A stretch of 64,000 nt of DNA. Origin: Brachycybe producta. Its lineage: Eukaryota > Arthropoda > Diplopoda > Playtdesmida > Andrognathidae. Shown piece after piece: positions 1 to 10,135 of this stretch. The stretch spans positions 13,994,354 through 14,058,353 of the forward strand of contig JAUPFP010000001.1 of assembly GCA_036925085.1 (NCBI GenBank), in the 5' to 3' direction. Position 1 is the first letter of the stretch. Every line of letters starts with the position of its first letter. The position numbers and the translations under genes were made by a program. The notes beneath the pieces were generated by a model. That model was not told where the DNA came from. It saw only the letters and a program-made list of their open reading frames with translations, and did no database searches.

Positions 1-184
1 TGGGTAGCCTTCTTCTCCGCTCGCCGGTCCCTCTTCGGGTTGTCCGACCGCCAGCCAGAGTGGCCAGCTACTGCCTCGGGCGGACCCGATCCAGCAGCCG
101 GCTTCTCTGGCCAAGCAGCCCCTGAACAACCGTCAGGGCGGGCGAGAGTCTCTACTCGAAGCCCCACAGCAGGCGTAAACTTCT

Positions 185-2359
185 TCAACGCCTCCTCCTT
201 AGCTTTGAGCAGTGCCTCTCTCTCTGCGAGAGCCTTGGCTCTGGCAGTGATCCGTGCAGCTCCGGACTTTTCTTGTGCTTCTTTGCGCCGTCCTTCCTCA
301 CCTGCACGGTTGGAAACTCCCCGACGAAGCATCGACGGTCCCCGACCAGGAAGCCACCTTCCTGGACCATGTCCCGTCTAGCTTCGTCCAACCGATCCAA
401 GCGGCCTTCTTCTTCGGCCAAGGACACAGCCACGGCCTCCAAAGACATTGGATCGGCGGGAAGAACTCCGGGGGATCCCGTCCCAGACGGTTTGCCCTCG
501 GAGGCCGAACTACCCCCGTCAGACTCCGAAGAGCCCTCTGAAGAGGTGTTACGGCTCCGCCACTGCCTTGAGGCGTCAACCACCGAATCAACGGTGGTTT
601 CGACCTCCATCTCCGTGTCAATGACCAAGGACGCTCCCAAGGAGACGTCCTCACTGTCCTCGACCACCCTAGACCAATCTAGGAGGTCTCGAACAGACAG
701 AGACCCGGGTTCCGGGGTACTAGCGGTTACCACACCGGTAGCCGCTTTCCCACCATCAACACCCGCTTCAGCAGCCTCTCCAACCGGAGAAACTACCGCC
801 GCCACCGACTGAACGGTGGTAGCTGCCGTATCTCTGGAGGGAGACTGCAGGTATCTGCCCCAGAAGGCTCCGACACCGGTCGGAGTCGACTGGGCAGACT
901 TCGGACCCTCCACGGCCTCTGCCGCCGGGGAATCAACCGATTCCACGGTAGCGTCAGCCGTTTCCGGTCCGCTTGATGATGGGGAGCCCTCCGATCCCGA
1001 CTCCAACAGCCTTGCATCCGCAGGATGCAGCGGGCTGAGGGAGGGGGACCGTTGGCCACTCCCGTCGCCTTCCTCCTTCTCCTTCTCCGTGGTGAACCTG
1101 TTAAAAAATGAAGAAACCGTCAGAAACAAGTTTTCACCGTGGAAAAGTGAATTCCACGGGCTTTCACCGTGAGAATTCTCGTTTTCACCGTTCAAAGTCG
1201 GTAATCCACAGTCAAAACCGCGTTTTCCCGCCTTCATACGGTGAAAACCACTTTTCCCCCTTTCGGAACCGGTAGAAAGGGTATTCCACGGGATTTCACC
1301 GTGCGAACCGCGGTTTCCACCGTCCAAAGTCGGTAAACCACGGTAAAAACCATGGCTAGCCACCTTCGGACGGTGAAAACACCGTTTCACCGCATGCCAA
1401 CGGTTGGAAAGGGCATTGCACGGACTTCTACCGTGCCAAATGCCGTTATCACCGTCCAAAGTCGGCAATTCACGGTCGAAACCGTGTTTTAAAGCCTTCG
1501 GACGGCGAAAACCACTCCCTGGCGGCCTTCTACCGTCCAAACACCGTCGAACTTGGGCCTTCCCAAGCGAAACGGTGCTCGGACGGGCTGAACCCGCCGG
1601 AAAAGTGCTTTCCGTAGTGGTTGAACCACCATGACAACAGTCATGGCGGCGAAACCACACCCACCACGTGTGTATACGGTCAATGACCGTAAAACACACC
1701 GTTAGCAAACAAAAAAGAACTGCCAAAAGGCAGGAGAAGGAAATTCCCTTAGAGGGACTTACGTTTTTAAATTTTTCTTCTTTTTCCAGTCTTGGCAAGT
1801 TGCACTGACGGTGAAAACGTGTAATTTTTGACACACGTGGTGCCGGCGTCCTGTGTTTGAAAGTTCTACAAACAATATGGCGCCTAGCCGCCAAATTCAC
1901 CGTCTTAGCGGCTAATGGCCGTGCAGTAGCGGCTAAAACATCATCAGCCGCCTCATGCATGGTCACCATGGAGATTTCACCATTGTCTGCCTTTTTAGGG
2001 ACAGACACACGGTGAATTCTCCTACCCCAAGACTGGAACTGCTGGGTAGAGACATTTACCGTCAATTCTCTTATATTGACGGTAATTGGAGACTTCATGG
2101 AGGTTTTCACGGACGGATTTCTCCGTCCAAGGACCGATTTTGTCGGATCTTGGACTGGACACCTGGGGATGGGCCGCCCCGGGCTTCTACCGAAGCCGTA
2201 GCGGGCCCCAAACACCGCAATGTTTGGCCGCCTCCTCTCCCAGCCGTCTGCCCATAGCAGCGGACTGCCGGCTCTACCCCACCACGGTAGGGGCACCCAC
2301 AGGGTACCCCACAATGTGATGCTCCCAATCCGAGGGTCGAACCCACTCACCTCGAACAC
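185..2359 (-). CDS. ORF3 of E0 (post-integrase protein, unknown function)
   Basis: Open frame of 724 codons downstream of integrase. Seen in order: a conserved start-like block (KKADNGEISMVTMHEAADD), a hydrophobic stretch of about 21 residues (GISFSCLLAVLFCLLTVCF), three degenerate 44-residue repeats with the core LPTLDG, then a Ser/Glu/Asp-rich part containing EKEKEEGDGSG and VIDTEMEVET. The frame closes near a GA dinucleotide run (about 215-225), and coding-like sequence continues in another frame to position 1 with KRDRRAEKK. A GTAAGT donor (1,762-1,757) and an acceptor (1,098) resemble the intron of family B, but here the interval has no stop and splicing would not keep frame. Function unknown; no enzymatic motif seen. 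Confidence 0.6.
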   Translation of the reverse strand: MFEVSGFDPRIGSITLWGTLWVPLPWWGRAGSPLLWADGWERRRPNIAVFGARYGFGRSPGRPIPRCPVQDPTKSVLGRRNPSVKTSMKSPITVNIRELTVNVSTQQFQSWGRRIHRVSVPKKADNGEISMVTMHEAADDVLAATARPLAAKTVNLAARRHIVCRTFKHRTPAPRVSKITRFHRQCNLPRLEKEEKFKNVSPSKGISFSCLLAVLFCLLTVCFTVIDRIHTWWVWFRRHDCCHGGSTTTESTFPAGSARPSTVSLGKAQVRRCLDGRRPPGSGFRRPKALKHGFDRELPTLDGDNGIWHGRSPCNALSNRWHAVKRCFHRPKVASHGFYRGLPTLDGGNRGSHGEIPWNTLSTGSERGKSGFHRMKAGKRGFDCGLPTLNGENENSHGESPWNSLFHGENLFLTVSSFFNRFTTEKEKEEGDGSGQRSPSLSPLHPADARLLESGSEGSPSSSGPETADATVESVDSPAAEAVEGPKSAQSTPTGVGAFWGRYLQSPSRDTAATTVQSVAAVVSPVGEAAEAGVDGGKAATGVVTASTPEPGSLSVRDLLDWSRVVEDSEDVSLGASLVIDTEMEVETTVDSVVDASRQWRSRNTSSEGSSESDGGSSASEGKPSGTGSPGVLPADPMSLEAVAVSLAEEEGRLDRLDEARRDMVQEGGFLVGDRRCFVGEFPTVQVRKDGAKKHKKSPELHGSLPEPRLSQRERHCSKLRRRR

Positions 2360-2425
2360 CCTCGGTCACCGCGGACGGAGATTATACCGAGGAGGAGGGG
2401 GGTCATCTCCCTCGGAATCGGTAGA

Positions 2426-2872
2426 CTACTGCGAAGAAACGGACGGTGGCTTTAGCGCCGGAGTCACTCCACTCCACGCCGAAGCCTCCGTGGCATCGCT
2501 GTCTGTACCGGAGGAGGTGTCAGAGACTCCTAGTCCATCTTCCTCCCTCACAGTACAGGTGGGTATCTCGTAGACTAGGTCAGAATACCGCACGACCACC
2601 GTACCCCTCTCAGCTTTATAAGCCAAGCTCCATTTCTTCGCCTGACCGAGCTTCCCAGCCTGATCCCTTATCCACACCTGATCTCCAGGCTGGTAAAGAG
2701 GAGGCTCCACACGGCCAGCGTCATACCACTCCTTTTGCCTTTTTTGAGCAGCCGTCAAACGCTGACGAGCCTGCTCCTCCACGGCTTGCTGGTCGGGCAA
2801 GTCGCGGACTGGACCGCTCGGAAGGAGATTATCAATCTCCATCCGGGGCTCACGGCCAAACAACTGATACGG
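2426..2872 (-). pseudogene. Integrase C-terminal fragment of E0
   Basis: Begins inside the integrase at the segment PYQLFGREPR and continues through the region after the catalytic core, including YDAGRVEPPLYQPGDQVW and GKLGQAKKW, which correspond to the SH3-like/GPY-type C-terminal part of gypsy integrases. It aligns with E1 (about 7,900-8,560) and E4 (38,180-38,870). The catalytic core and the zinc-binding domain are missing because E1 begins at 2,873. This copy lacks a short segment after LVYEI that E1 and E4 carry, so it is also internally shortened. Confidence 0.8.
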
Positions 2873-3685
2873 TGTAACGACCCGACTTGGTCGCTACAAT
2901 ACCCACGGTAAATTTCGCAAACTTACCGTCGCTTGAATTCCTTGGGACGGGTCGAAGCGCTGGCCAGCCCTCCTCTTGTACCCGTCCGTATCCACGGGTA
3001 GCGCCGGATAGAAGTCGTCTCCCTCGCCGCACGTCGACGGACGAAAGACCGCCGAACAAGACGAAGAGGCCACGGTAGATTCCCGATGAATCCTACCGTG
3101 GCACCGCGCGCGAAGCACCGGCCGACATGCCGGAAAACATGACGAACCAGGACGGTGATGGTGACGGCGTTCCCCACACCGGAACCCCCACCCTCCCCGC
3201 GGTAACTTCCCCAGTAATATTATGCAATAATAATAAAGACACGGACACAGTGGTAGAGAGTGAAAATATAAGAGATTTATTCACAAAGAGAATAAATGAT
3301 CAAAACACTCACTGTATAAAGGCAATATCTGCTGGTAAATAAACCAGCAGAGAGCCAACAAAAGAGATGCAGTAATTGATGCAATAGATGAAGATTCTCC
3401 TGGCTAATTCAGCCAGGAGAGAGAAAAGATGAAATGGTGGCCATTTTGGCCACCTGTTGATTTGATGAGAGCACACACACAACCACAGTCATCAAGGGTT
3501 CTCATTCCACTGTCCAGATATAATGGCCGCCGCCATATATATCACCCCCAGGCTGCTCCACCTGGGGGAGGACAGGGACCCTTGCTGGCCATTTTGTCGT
3601 CTGCCTGGCACTCAATTTGCAAGTGCCTAGCAGACGACATGGGATTTAGTTCTGCACCAAAAATGAGCAGAACTGGGTCGTCACA
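2873..3685 (-). repeat. 3' LTR of E1 (type I, TGTGACGACCC...TCGTTACA)
   Basis: On the minus strand it starts TGTGACGACCC and ends GGGTCGTTACA, so it has TG..CA ends. It matches the 5' LTR at 15,090-15,932 and the solo LTR at 32,264-33,060 over the full length. A donor-like GTAAGT lies 48 nt from its 3' end (2,926-2,921). A TATA-like tract (ATATATATGG on the minus strand, near 3,535) and an AATAAA-type signal in the AT-rich middle mark probable promoter and polyadenylation regions. The polypurine tract is at 3,686-3,702. Confidence 0.92.
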
Positions 3686-3765
3686 ACCCTCTCAACTTCC
3701 CTGATCCGCCCCGGGATCAGGTCGGCTGAGCCAGCAAGGATTGCGCCCATGACCCCCACTCAGTT

Positions 3766-4405
3766 TCAGACTGATTTCTTCGGTGGTGGATTCATCGGAG
3801 CCACCATCCACTCCGACATCCACCGACGTATCCACCACGAACACATCCGGGTGTTTCTCCACCCGAGACCGACATCGAAATCAGTCCCCCTGAGTCTTAA
3901 CACCTCTTGCTGTCGAAACGCTTCGACGGCAAGTGTGTCAAGTTGCGGACTCTGCCGAAGAGTCCGACTTGTCAGAAGGTCTACGAGGGCGGCCGCGGGA
4001 TCGGACACGCTACCTCGTAGAGGGTGGGTGACAAATTCCCCCACCATTCCTTCCAAGTCGCAGCCAAGGAGACGCTGGACGTATGGGGCCGCGAGCTGGG
4101 CTATACGTACGAGCCCAGCTCCTGTCCCCACCACGTCTAGAACAGCAAAGCATCTCCTTACCGGGTTGACGACCAACAACACCGGATAGTCTATACTGCC
4201 AAACGCCAGCACATCACGCATGGCAAATGACGGCAACGACGGCGTCCACGGAACTGGGAGTGGCTCCCCCAGACGATAGTATCCGTGGTATTGGTACCCC
4301 TCCATTCCCGGCTGGTCCTGCCACAGACCAAGCCGGTTATTCAGAAAGACCTCTCCTTCTGAATACGGAGGCTCTGCACCAAAGCGTCGACCCTCGCCCT
4401 CGGGC
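3766..4405 (-). pseudogene. ORF3 C-terminal conserved domain, E1
   Basis: About 180 residues beginning around GLWQDQPGMEG and ending near EWM, in a different frame from the upstream part of ORF3 (shift near 4,430). The same domain occurs in E2 (26,690-27,300) and, decayed, in E4 (54,150-54,625). Conserved points include YQYHGYYRL, VVNPV, FAVLDVVG, LLGCDL, ALVDLLT and GWRNTRMCSWW. The mix of hydrophobic strands and a Trp-rich end suggests a folded globular domain. I do not recognise the family. Conservation while upstream ORF3 diverges suggests this is the functional core. Confidence 0.6.
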
Positions 4406-6667
4406 TCAGGAGACTTGGCTCTTTCTTCCGGGACCCGGAGAGAAGGGTGTCCTTCCTACGGAAGGCACGGGACCACGTTTGGCGGGAACATCATGTTTCC
4501 CCGCCAGGCTGCCCCCACCGCTAGGTAACGGTGAGCTGACCCGGTGGAGAGTTCCCACCGACCGAACTAACAAGTTCGGTACCGCCACCACCTTCGGGGA
4601 GGATGAAGGTATACCGAGAACAACGTCTCGCATGGACCTATCATCCATCCGCGCCGTCTTGCTATGACGGGTATGGTGCGGTTGGCTCCCGGCCGACACG
4701 GCCGCACCGTGTCGGGACTCCTCCTCCTCCTCGGTCCCGATACTTCCACCACCACCAGTCCCCTGGGACCCACGGGTGGAAGCTTTCGGACCTCCCTTCT
4801 TCTCATGATGGGCCTTCTTGCCCTTCTTTTTCTTTTTCTTCTCATGAGAAGAAGGTTGACCGGGCTGGGAGCTGGACGCACCGAAGCTCACAGACTTACC
4901 GGGCCGGTCAGTCTTAGGAGGGTGGTTAGCCCCCTTCGATTGACCGGACTTACTATTCGCAGACGTTCTAGCCGAAGCTGTACTAGCCTTTGAACTAGCT
5001 CCCGTAGCCGAACCGACGGTTGAGGATGCTCGTGTCGCCACGAAGCGTCCCTTTCCGTCCCGGGGAAGATTTCTCTTCTCCGGGGCAAGGGTCGGCTGAC
5101 CCTTGCCACCAACAGGTTTAACTGCCGCACCTTGGTGAGGTGCCTTGGCAGCTTGTATCGCCCCCCTCTGGGCGATATGCTGTTGGCCAGCGGCCGTGGT
5201 GGCACTCGCAATAGGAGTGGCACCAACTCCGACGGGAGGTTCCCCTGTACTGAGCGGAGTCCTGGCATCAGCGTCCCGCAGGGGCGGAAACTGAGAGGCC
5301 TGGAGCTCAAACTCCCGACGGCGTGCAGCCTTCTTGTCCCGCAGGACAAGGGCAGCACATCTGGCCGCTTGTGCCTGGTGGTACCGCAAGCGGTCCTCCT
5401 GGCTCCACTTACCTTTGGGAAAGCCGGCCGGACCTCCACGAGAGGTCTTAGCCTTCTTTCCCACCGGATTACTGGCCAAAGGTGGGGTGAAGGGGCGGGG
5501 ACGTTTCTGTCCCTGACCACCACCACCACTGGCGTGAGCGCTCTTCCTCGGAGCCGGAGGAGAAGGCTGATTGGCCTTCTTTTCCGCTCTTCGGTCCCTC
5601 TTGGGAGTTGCAGACTGCCAGCTTGAACAACCAGCCTCTGCTTCGGTTGGTCCCGAAACCGGAGGCTGACCAACAGGCCAGGCAGCACCAGCAGCTCCCT
5701 CAGGATGAGCTGGCGACACAGGGGGAAGACCCACTGCCGGCGTAAACTTCGCCAAGGCAGCCTTCGTCCTCTCCAACTGTGCCTCCCTCTTCGCCAGGGC
5801 TTTCATCCTGGCGGTGTACCGAGCAGCTCCGGACTTCTTTTTGGATTTAGAACCGTCCTTACGGAACTGCTGGGTAGGGTACTCCCCAACGAAGTAGCGT
5901 TTCCCATCCGACGCCAGGAAACCACCTGACGCCGTTTGGTACTGCGCGGCTTCATCCTGCCTTTCCAGACAGGCCGCTTCCGCCTCCCCAACAGGGTCGA
6001 CCGGAATTGGACTGCCCTTCCGGGCTGGAGTACCCTCCTGGGATCCGGTCACAGACCGTTTACCCAGGGAGCCTGATCCGCTCCCTTCAGACTCCGAAGA
6101 GTCCTCTGAAGAGAGGATCCGTTGGCCTCGCCACCGCCTGGAGACGGGCACCACATCATCTTCCATGGTGTCCATCTCCGCCTCCGTGTCAATGACCAGG
6201 GTTCCTCCCAAGGAGGCATCCCTGCTTCCCTCAGCCAGGCTAGCCAATTCTAGCCGGCCTTGGTCCGCCGGAGGATCACATTTCGCCAAAGAGGTAGCCG
6301 CCAAACCGGTGGCCACCTCTTCGACGGGCGTGCTGGCCCGCACCGGCTCACCAACCGCCGGGATCTCCATGGCTCCCAACCTAATGGTCGCCCTCGGAGA
6401 ACCCACGGTGGGAGGCGGTGTCAACCGTCCCCAAACAGACCCATAGTATAGAGGGGTCCGAGGGGACGGCTGGGTCACCACAGCATCATCAGCCAATAGC
6501 AGACCCAAAGGTCCGCCGTCGGCCAAGTCAGCTATGGCCCGACCCAAAGAGTCCGGGGAGCAAGCGGCATCCGACTCCAACAGCTCTGCATCACCCGGAT
6601 GCAAAGAGCTGAGGGAGGAGGAACCGCTGCCACCCCCGCCAGTTTCTTTCTTCTCCGCCGTGGCTAC
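4406..6667 (-). CDS. ORF3 exon 2 of E1 (lysine/serine-rich protein)
   Basis: Long frame of about 750 codons downstream of integrase. It starts after an acceptor (TTTTTCAG, 6,668) with VATAEKKETGGGG. In order: a Ser/Gly-rich and acidic region (LSSLHPGDAELLESD, VIDTEAEMDT), a block similar in all copies (FVGEYPTQQFRKDGSKSKKK), a charged probably helical stretch (RYTARMKALAKREAQLERTK), then a long disordered basic region with a poly-lysine run near 4,830. The C-terminal domain lies in another frame beyond 4,405. Its position after integrase is where some gypsy-like elements carry env, but I see no signal peptide, furin site or fusion peptide. Nucleic-acid binding is only an inference from composition. 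Confidence 0.6.
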   Translation of the reverse strand, partial: VATAEKKETGGGGSGSSSLSSLHPGDAELLESDAACSPDSLGRAIADLADGGPLGLLLADDAVVTQPSPRTPLYYGSVWGRLTPPPTVGSPRATIRLGAMEIPAVGEPVRASTPVEEVATGLAATSLAKCDPPADQGRLELASLAEGSRDASLGGTLVIDTEAEMDTMEDDVVPVSRRWRGQRILSSEDSSESEGSGSGSLGKRSVTGSQEGTPARKGSPIPVDPVGEAEAACLERQDEAAQYQTASGGFLASDGKRYFVGEYPTQQFRKDGSKSKKKSGAARYTARMKALAKREAQLERTKAALAKFTPAVGLPPVSPAHPEGAAGAAWPVGQPPVSGPTEAEAGCSSWQSATPKRDRRAEKKANQPSPPAPRKSAHASGGGGQGQKRPRPFTPPLASNPVGKKAKTSRGGPAGFPKGKWSQEDRLRYHQAQAARCAALVLRDKKAARRREFELQASQFPPLRDADARTPLSTGEPPVGVGATPIASATTAAGQQHIAQRGAIQAAKAPHQGAAVKPVGGKGQPTLAPEKRNLPRDGKGRFVATRASSTVGSATGASSKASTASARTSANSKSGQSKGANHPPKTDRPGKSVSFGASSSQPGQPSSHEKKKKKKGKKAHHEKKGGPKASTRGSQGTGGGGSIGTEEEEESRHGAAVSAGSQPHHTRHSKTARMDDRSMRDVVLGIPSSSPKVVAVPNLLVRSVGTLHRVSSPLPSGGGSLAGKHDVPAKRGPVPSVGRTPFSPGPGRKSQVS

Positions 6668-7393
6668 CTGAAAAAGATCAAAAAACACAGTAAGTATTTG
6701 ACCTACTACGGTAGGAAACATTTTTCACAGACCAAAACCGCGAAAAAATGTTTTCCGGCCGGGCAGGCACCGTGGTACACGGCCAAAGCCATCCCCAACG
6801 GTACTTGCACGGTCGGAACCGGCCAAAAACATTTTTGGTCGGTCCAAAACCCGTAATTCCACGTTCGGTATTCTGTGCGGTGATTTCCACGGTACACCAC
6901 CGTAAGAAATCCCGTTTCCACCGTGCATATCCCGTGACCCATGGTAAAAACCGTCCTTCACGGGAATCGCACGGTCGGAATCGGCCAAACAAGTGTTTGG
7001 ACCGTCCAAACCTGGCACCGACACTTCAGGTTCGTTGGGGAGTGATTTGCACGGACAATTACCGTGCAACATCACTTTCCGTCCGTTAGAACACCGTGGA
7101 TCACGGTCAAAACCGTTTTCCACGGTGGTTTCACGGACAGAACCGTGCAAAAACACCCTTTCACCGTCCAAACTCCGTAGAACTTGGTCATCACCAAGTT
7201 CCACGGCGTTCGGGCGGCAAAACACCGTGTTATGCACGGCCCCATCGGCGGTAGCATCACCGTCAAAATTGTTACGGTGATGCCTCCACCAAAACCACGT
7301 GTTCAAGCGGTCAATGACCGCTTGACACACCCAAAAGCAATAAAAGAATACTGCCAAAGGGCAGGAGAAGGAAATTCCCCTTTGGGGACTTAC
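6668..7393 (-). other. Probable intron in ORF3 of E1
   Basis: On the minus strand GTAAGTCCCC at 7,393 matches a strong 5' splice site and TTTTTTGATCTTTTTCAG ending at 6,668 matches a 3' splice site with polypyrimidine tract. The interval contains an in-frame stop (6,725), yet exon 1 ends on a codon boundary and exon 2 starts on one, so splicing restores the frame. E4 has the same donor and acceptor around only 101 nt (39,120-39,220). The interval is filled with CCGTG/CACGG motifs forming short hairpins and loose tandem repeats. Confidence 0.65.
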
Positions 7394-7660
7394 TGTTTTT
7401 CTTGTAGCATCCAATTGGCGTGAGTCTTTGCCGTTCTTTCGGTGAAAACTTCGTTTTTTTCTAAAAATAGCGGCAAACGTCCGTCTTTTTTTCAATTTAC
7501 AGACAAGATGGCGTTTAGCCGCTAATTTCACCGGAGAGACGGCTAACAGTGGCGGCTTGGCGGCTACAACATCATTAGCCGCCTCCATTGCTGTTACCAT
7601 AAAGATTCTACCGTCGTCTGCCACAACAGGAGCAGATACACGGCATGAATCTTTATGGAA
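7394..7660 (-). CDS. ORF3 exon 1 of E1 (start region)
   Basis: Frame starting with MADDGRIFMVTAMEAANDV at 7,624 and running into the GTAAGT donor at 7,393. The same N-terminal block (ADDGEI..MVT.HEAADDVLAA) occurs in E0 and E2, which argues that it is translated. It is followed by basic residues (AAKRHLVCKLKKRR). The start codon is the first ATG of the conserved block; the family A copies have the alternative upstream start MSAPKK. It may be reached by splicing from the GTAAGT in the LTR U5. Confidence 0.5.
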
Positions 7661-8404
7661 AGACTAAGGAGAGACCTTTAGGGGAAATCACTGCTGCAGA
7701 CTCCTCTTCGAGTTTGCAGCTGGGAATTGTGGATTTCTCCACCCAGCTCCCCCTGAACAACCGCCATCTGTCCGTGACAGACAGGCGGCGCCCAGTCCAG
7801 GGGTCGCTGCGCTCCCAATCTTTATTTCCCCCATTCAGGTCCTCATCCCACAACAGAGAATGACCTGCTCTCTCCCACCAGGACAGGGACTTCCAAAGTC
7901 CCTGCACCACCCTGGTGCCAATTGGAGCTCCAGAGGAAGCTTGCATAACCTCAAAGGCCCTGGGTTTCCTCGGACGGAGGTAATACCGGGGCCGAGGTGC
8001 TTCCTCTGCCTCAGAGTCAGTTGACTCCACCACCAAGCTAGGCTGGCCAGAAGGTCCTGGAGAGACATTATCCCTCCTCTCACCTCCAGCTGACCCAGAC
8101 TCAGCATCACCGGACCCTTCAGAGTTCGATGAGGTTTCAGAGCCACCTAGGCCATCTTCCTCACGAACCCCACATGTGGGAATGTACGGCTTCAAGTTAT
8201 CCACGTGAAACCGGTCCCGCACCTTCCGACCATACCCATCTATCTCGTAGACCAGGTCGGAAACCTGCCGGACCACCGTACCCAGTTCAGCCTTGTAAGC
8301 GAAATTCCACTTCTTGGCTTGACCGAGCTTCCCAGCCATGTCCCTTATCCAGACCTTATTACCAGGCTGGTATCGGGGTGGCTCCACCCGGCCGGCGTCA
8401 TACC
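7661..8404 (-). pseudogene. Integrase C-terminal region and tail, E1
   Basis: Continues the integrase after a frame break near 8,400. Seen in order: YDAGRVEPPRYQPGNKVWIR, GKLGQAKKWNFAYKAELGTV, VYEIDGYGRKVRDRFHVDNL (the end of the integrase C-terminal domain), then an acidic Ser-rich linker and YYLRPRKPRAF. The tail continues through WWERAGHSLLW and DPWTGRRLSVTDRWRL. The equivalent tail in E4 (38,873-39,040) is similar, while family A elements have a different sequence here, which separates the two families. Confidence 0.75.
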
Positions 8405-10038
8405 GACTTTTGTCTGGCTTGAGCGGCCGCCAAATTTTGACGAGCACGCTCCTCCACGGCTTGCTGGTCGGGCAAGTCGCGGACCGGACCTTTAGGAAGG
8501 AGATTGGCAATCCCCAACCTAGGCTCACGACCAAACAACAATTGGTATGGAGACACTTCCGTGCTCTCCTGCACCGCAGTGTTGTAGGCCCACACGGCGG
8601 GCCGCAATTTCTCCCACCAATCACGTTGCTCCTTGAGGGGATCAAGGTAACGCTTGATGGTTTCCATCACGGTCTTGTTCGTACGCTCCGTAAGCCCATT
8701 AGCTTGCGGATGGTACGCCGTCGTGAAGTGCTGCGCTATATTATAGCGCTCCCGGAACTTTCGCAAAATCTTGCTACAGAACTGGGATCCACGATCCGAG
8801 ATGAGAGTAGTCGGAGTGCCATACACCGACAAGATCTCATCTTTCAGAAACTTGACAACACAAGCGGCCGTAGCCCTTCGTACTGCCTTTGCCACGCCAT
8901 ACCGGGTGAAGTAATCCACCATGATGAATACATAGGTGACTCCACCCACGGATGCGGGAAAAGGCCCAACAAAGTCCATTCCCCAGGCATGAACCGGGTA
9001 CTCAGGAACTATGGGTTGCAAGAATCCTTGAGCTCTTGCGAACTGTCGTACTCTCTGACACACTAAGCATGACTTAACATACTCCACCGTGTCACGTTTC
9101 ATACCTAACCAGTAGAAACGAGTACGCATACGTTGGTAGGTCTTGTACACCCCGAAGTGACCAGCTTCGGAGCTATCGTACAACTTCCGCAAGCAGAAGG
9201 CTTGACACGACCTCGGCACAACCAACACAGTTCTAGTGCGATCCTGAATGGATTTGATGGCATACAACAATTTGTCTGCCACCACAAACTTGAACCTTAA
9301 GTCCGAGTCGGGGTCGGTGGAGAGCTCACGCTTCACCTTGGAGCACCAACTGTCGTTGGCCTGCTCCATTACCCAATCCACCTCAGACCGGATCCGGTAA
9401 ATGACCTCACCCACGTCAGCTTCGACGTGTTCAGGCAAAGAAGGATCAACAACTTCATTTACTGGATACCGACTCAAACAGTCAGCATCCTCGTGAAGTT
9501 TCCCCTTCTTGAACTGAATCTTATACCGGTACTCCTGCAACTGCATTTGCCAACGCCCCAACCTGCCTTGCAGGTTTTTGGCAGTCTGCAAATGACAGAG
9601 CGCATGGTGATCTGTTACGATCACGAAGTCTCGGTTAAAGATGTAAGGTCGGAATTTACCCACGGCAAACATGATCGCCAAGCATTCCTGCTCGGTGACA
9701 CTATACCGTGTTTCCGGTCCCTTCATGAGACGGCTAGCGTAGGCCAGAACCCGAGGAGCCTTGTCCTCAGGTAACTTCTGGTATACTACGACACCTAGAC
9801 CGTACCCACTAGCATCGGTGTGAATTAACACCTCACCACGTGGATCGTACATGGTGAGCACCGGTGCTTCGGTTAAAAATGCCTTTAACCGTTCGAAAGC
9901 TAGACCACACTGTTCCGACCAGTCAAAGGACGCATCCTTCCTGGTCAGATCATGCAGTGGTCTTGCGATCTTGGCAAAGTCCTTGATGAACCTACGGTAG
10001 TAGCCGGCCAGTCCAAGAAAACTTCGGACAGCGGTCAC
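8398..10038 (-). pseudogene. RNase H and integrase of E1 pol
   Basis: 546 codons without a stop. Visible in order: RT thumb/connection (FLGLAGYYRRFIKDFAKIA), RNase H with HTDASGYGLGVV and TDHHAL, the integrase zinc domain (HFGVYKTYQRMRTRFYW, CLVCQRVR), and the DDE core (WGMDFVGPFP, LISDRGSQFCS, YHPQANGLTERTNKT). These cut the RNA template and insert the cDNA. All catalytic acidic positions I can place are present. It is separated from RT by a frame change near 10,190 and from the integrase tail by one near 8,400, so the polyprotein is broken here although each domain looks well preserved. Confidence 0.9.
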
Positions 10039-10135
10039 CGTTGTAGGGACATCGAACTCCTCGACTGCTCTTACGAGTCCCGGGTCCGGAGCAACTCCCT
10101 CGGCACTAACAATGTGACCGAGATATTTGACTTTG

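Larger units (their letters stand above)
1..2872 (-). mobile_element. E0: 3' part of a Ty3/gypsy element, family A
   Basis: GC-rich gypsy DNA read on the minus strand: the end of integrase (right) followed by the post-integrase ORF3 (left), running off the left edge of the window. It stops abruptly at 2,872, where the 3' LTR of E1 starts, in the middle of the integrase region. Its ORF3 is much closer to that of E2 (17,686-28,193) than to E1, hence family A. No LTR of its own is in view. It lacks gag, protease, RT, RNase H and the integrase core, which should lie to its right but do not reappear beyond E1. Confidence 0.85.

Noticed and set aside
3093-3342. Short frames inside the LTRs on both strands
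   Set aside because: They are not conserved between the LTR copies as proteins and lie in regulatory DNA.
4406-6667. ORF3 as an envelope glycoprotein
   Set aside because: The position fits, but no signal peptide, furin site, fusion peptide or regular cysteine pattern is visible.
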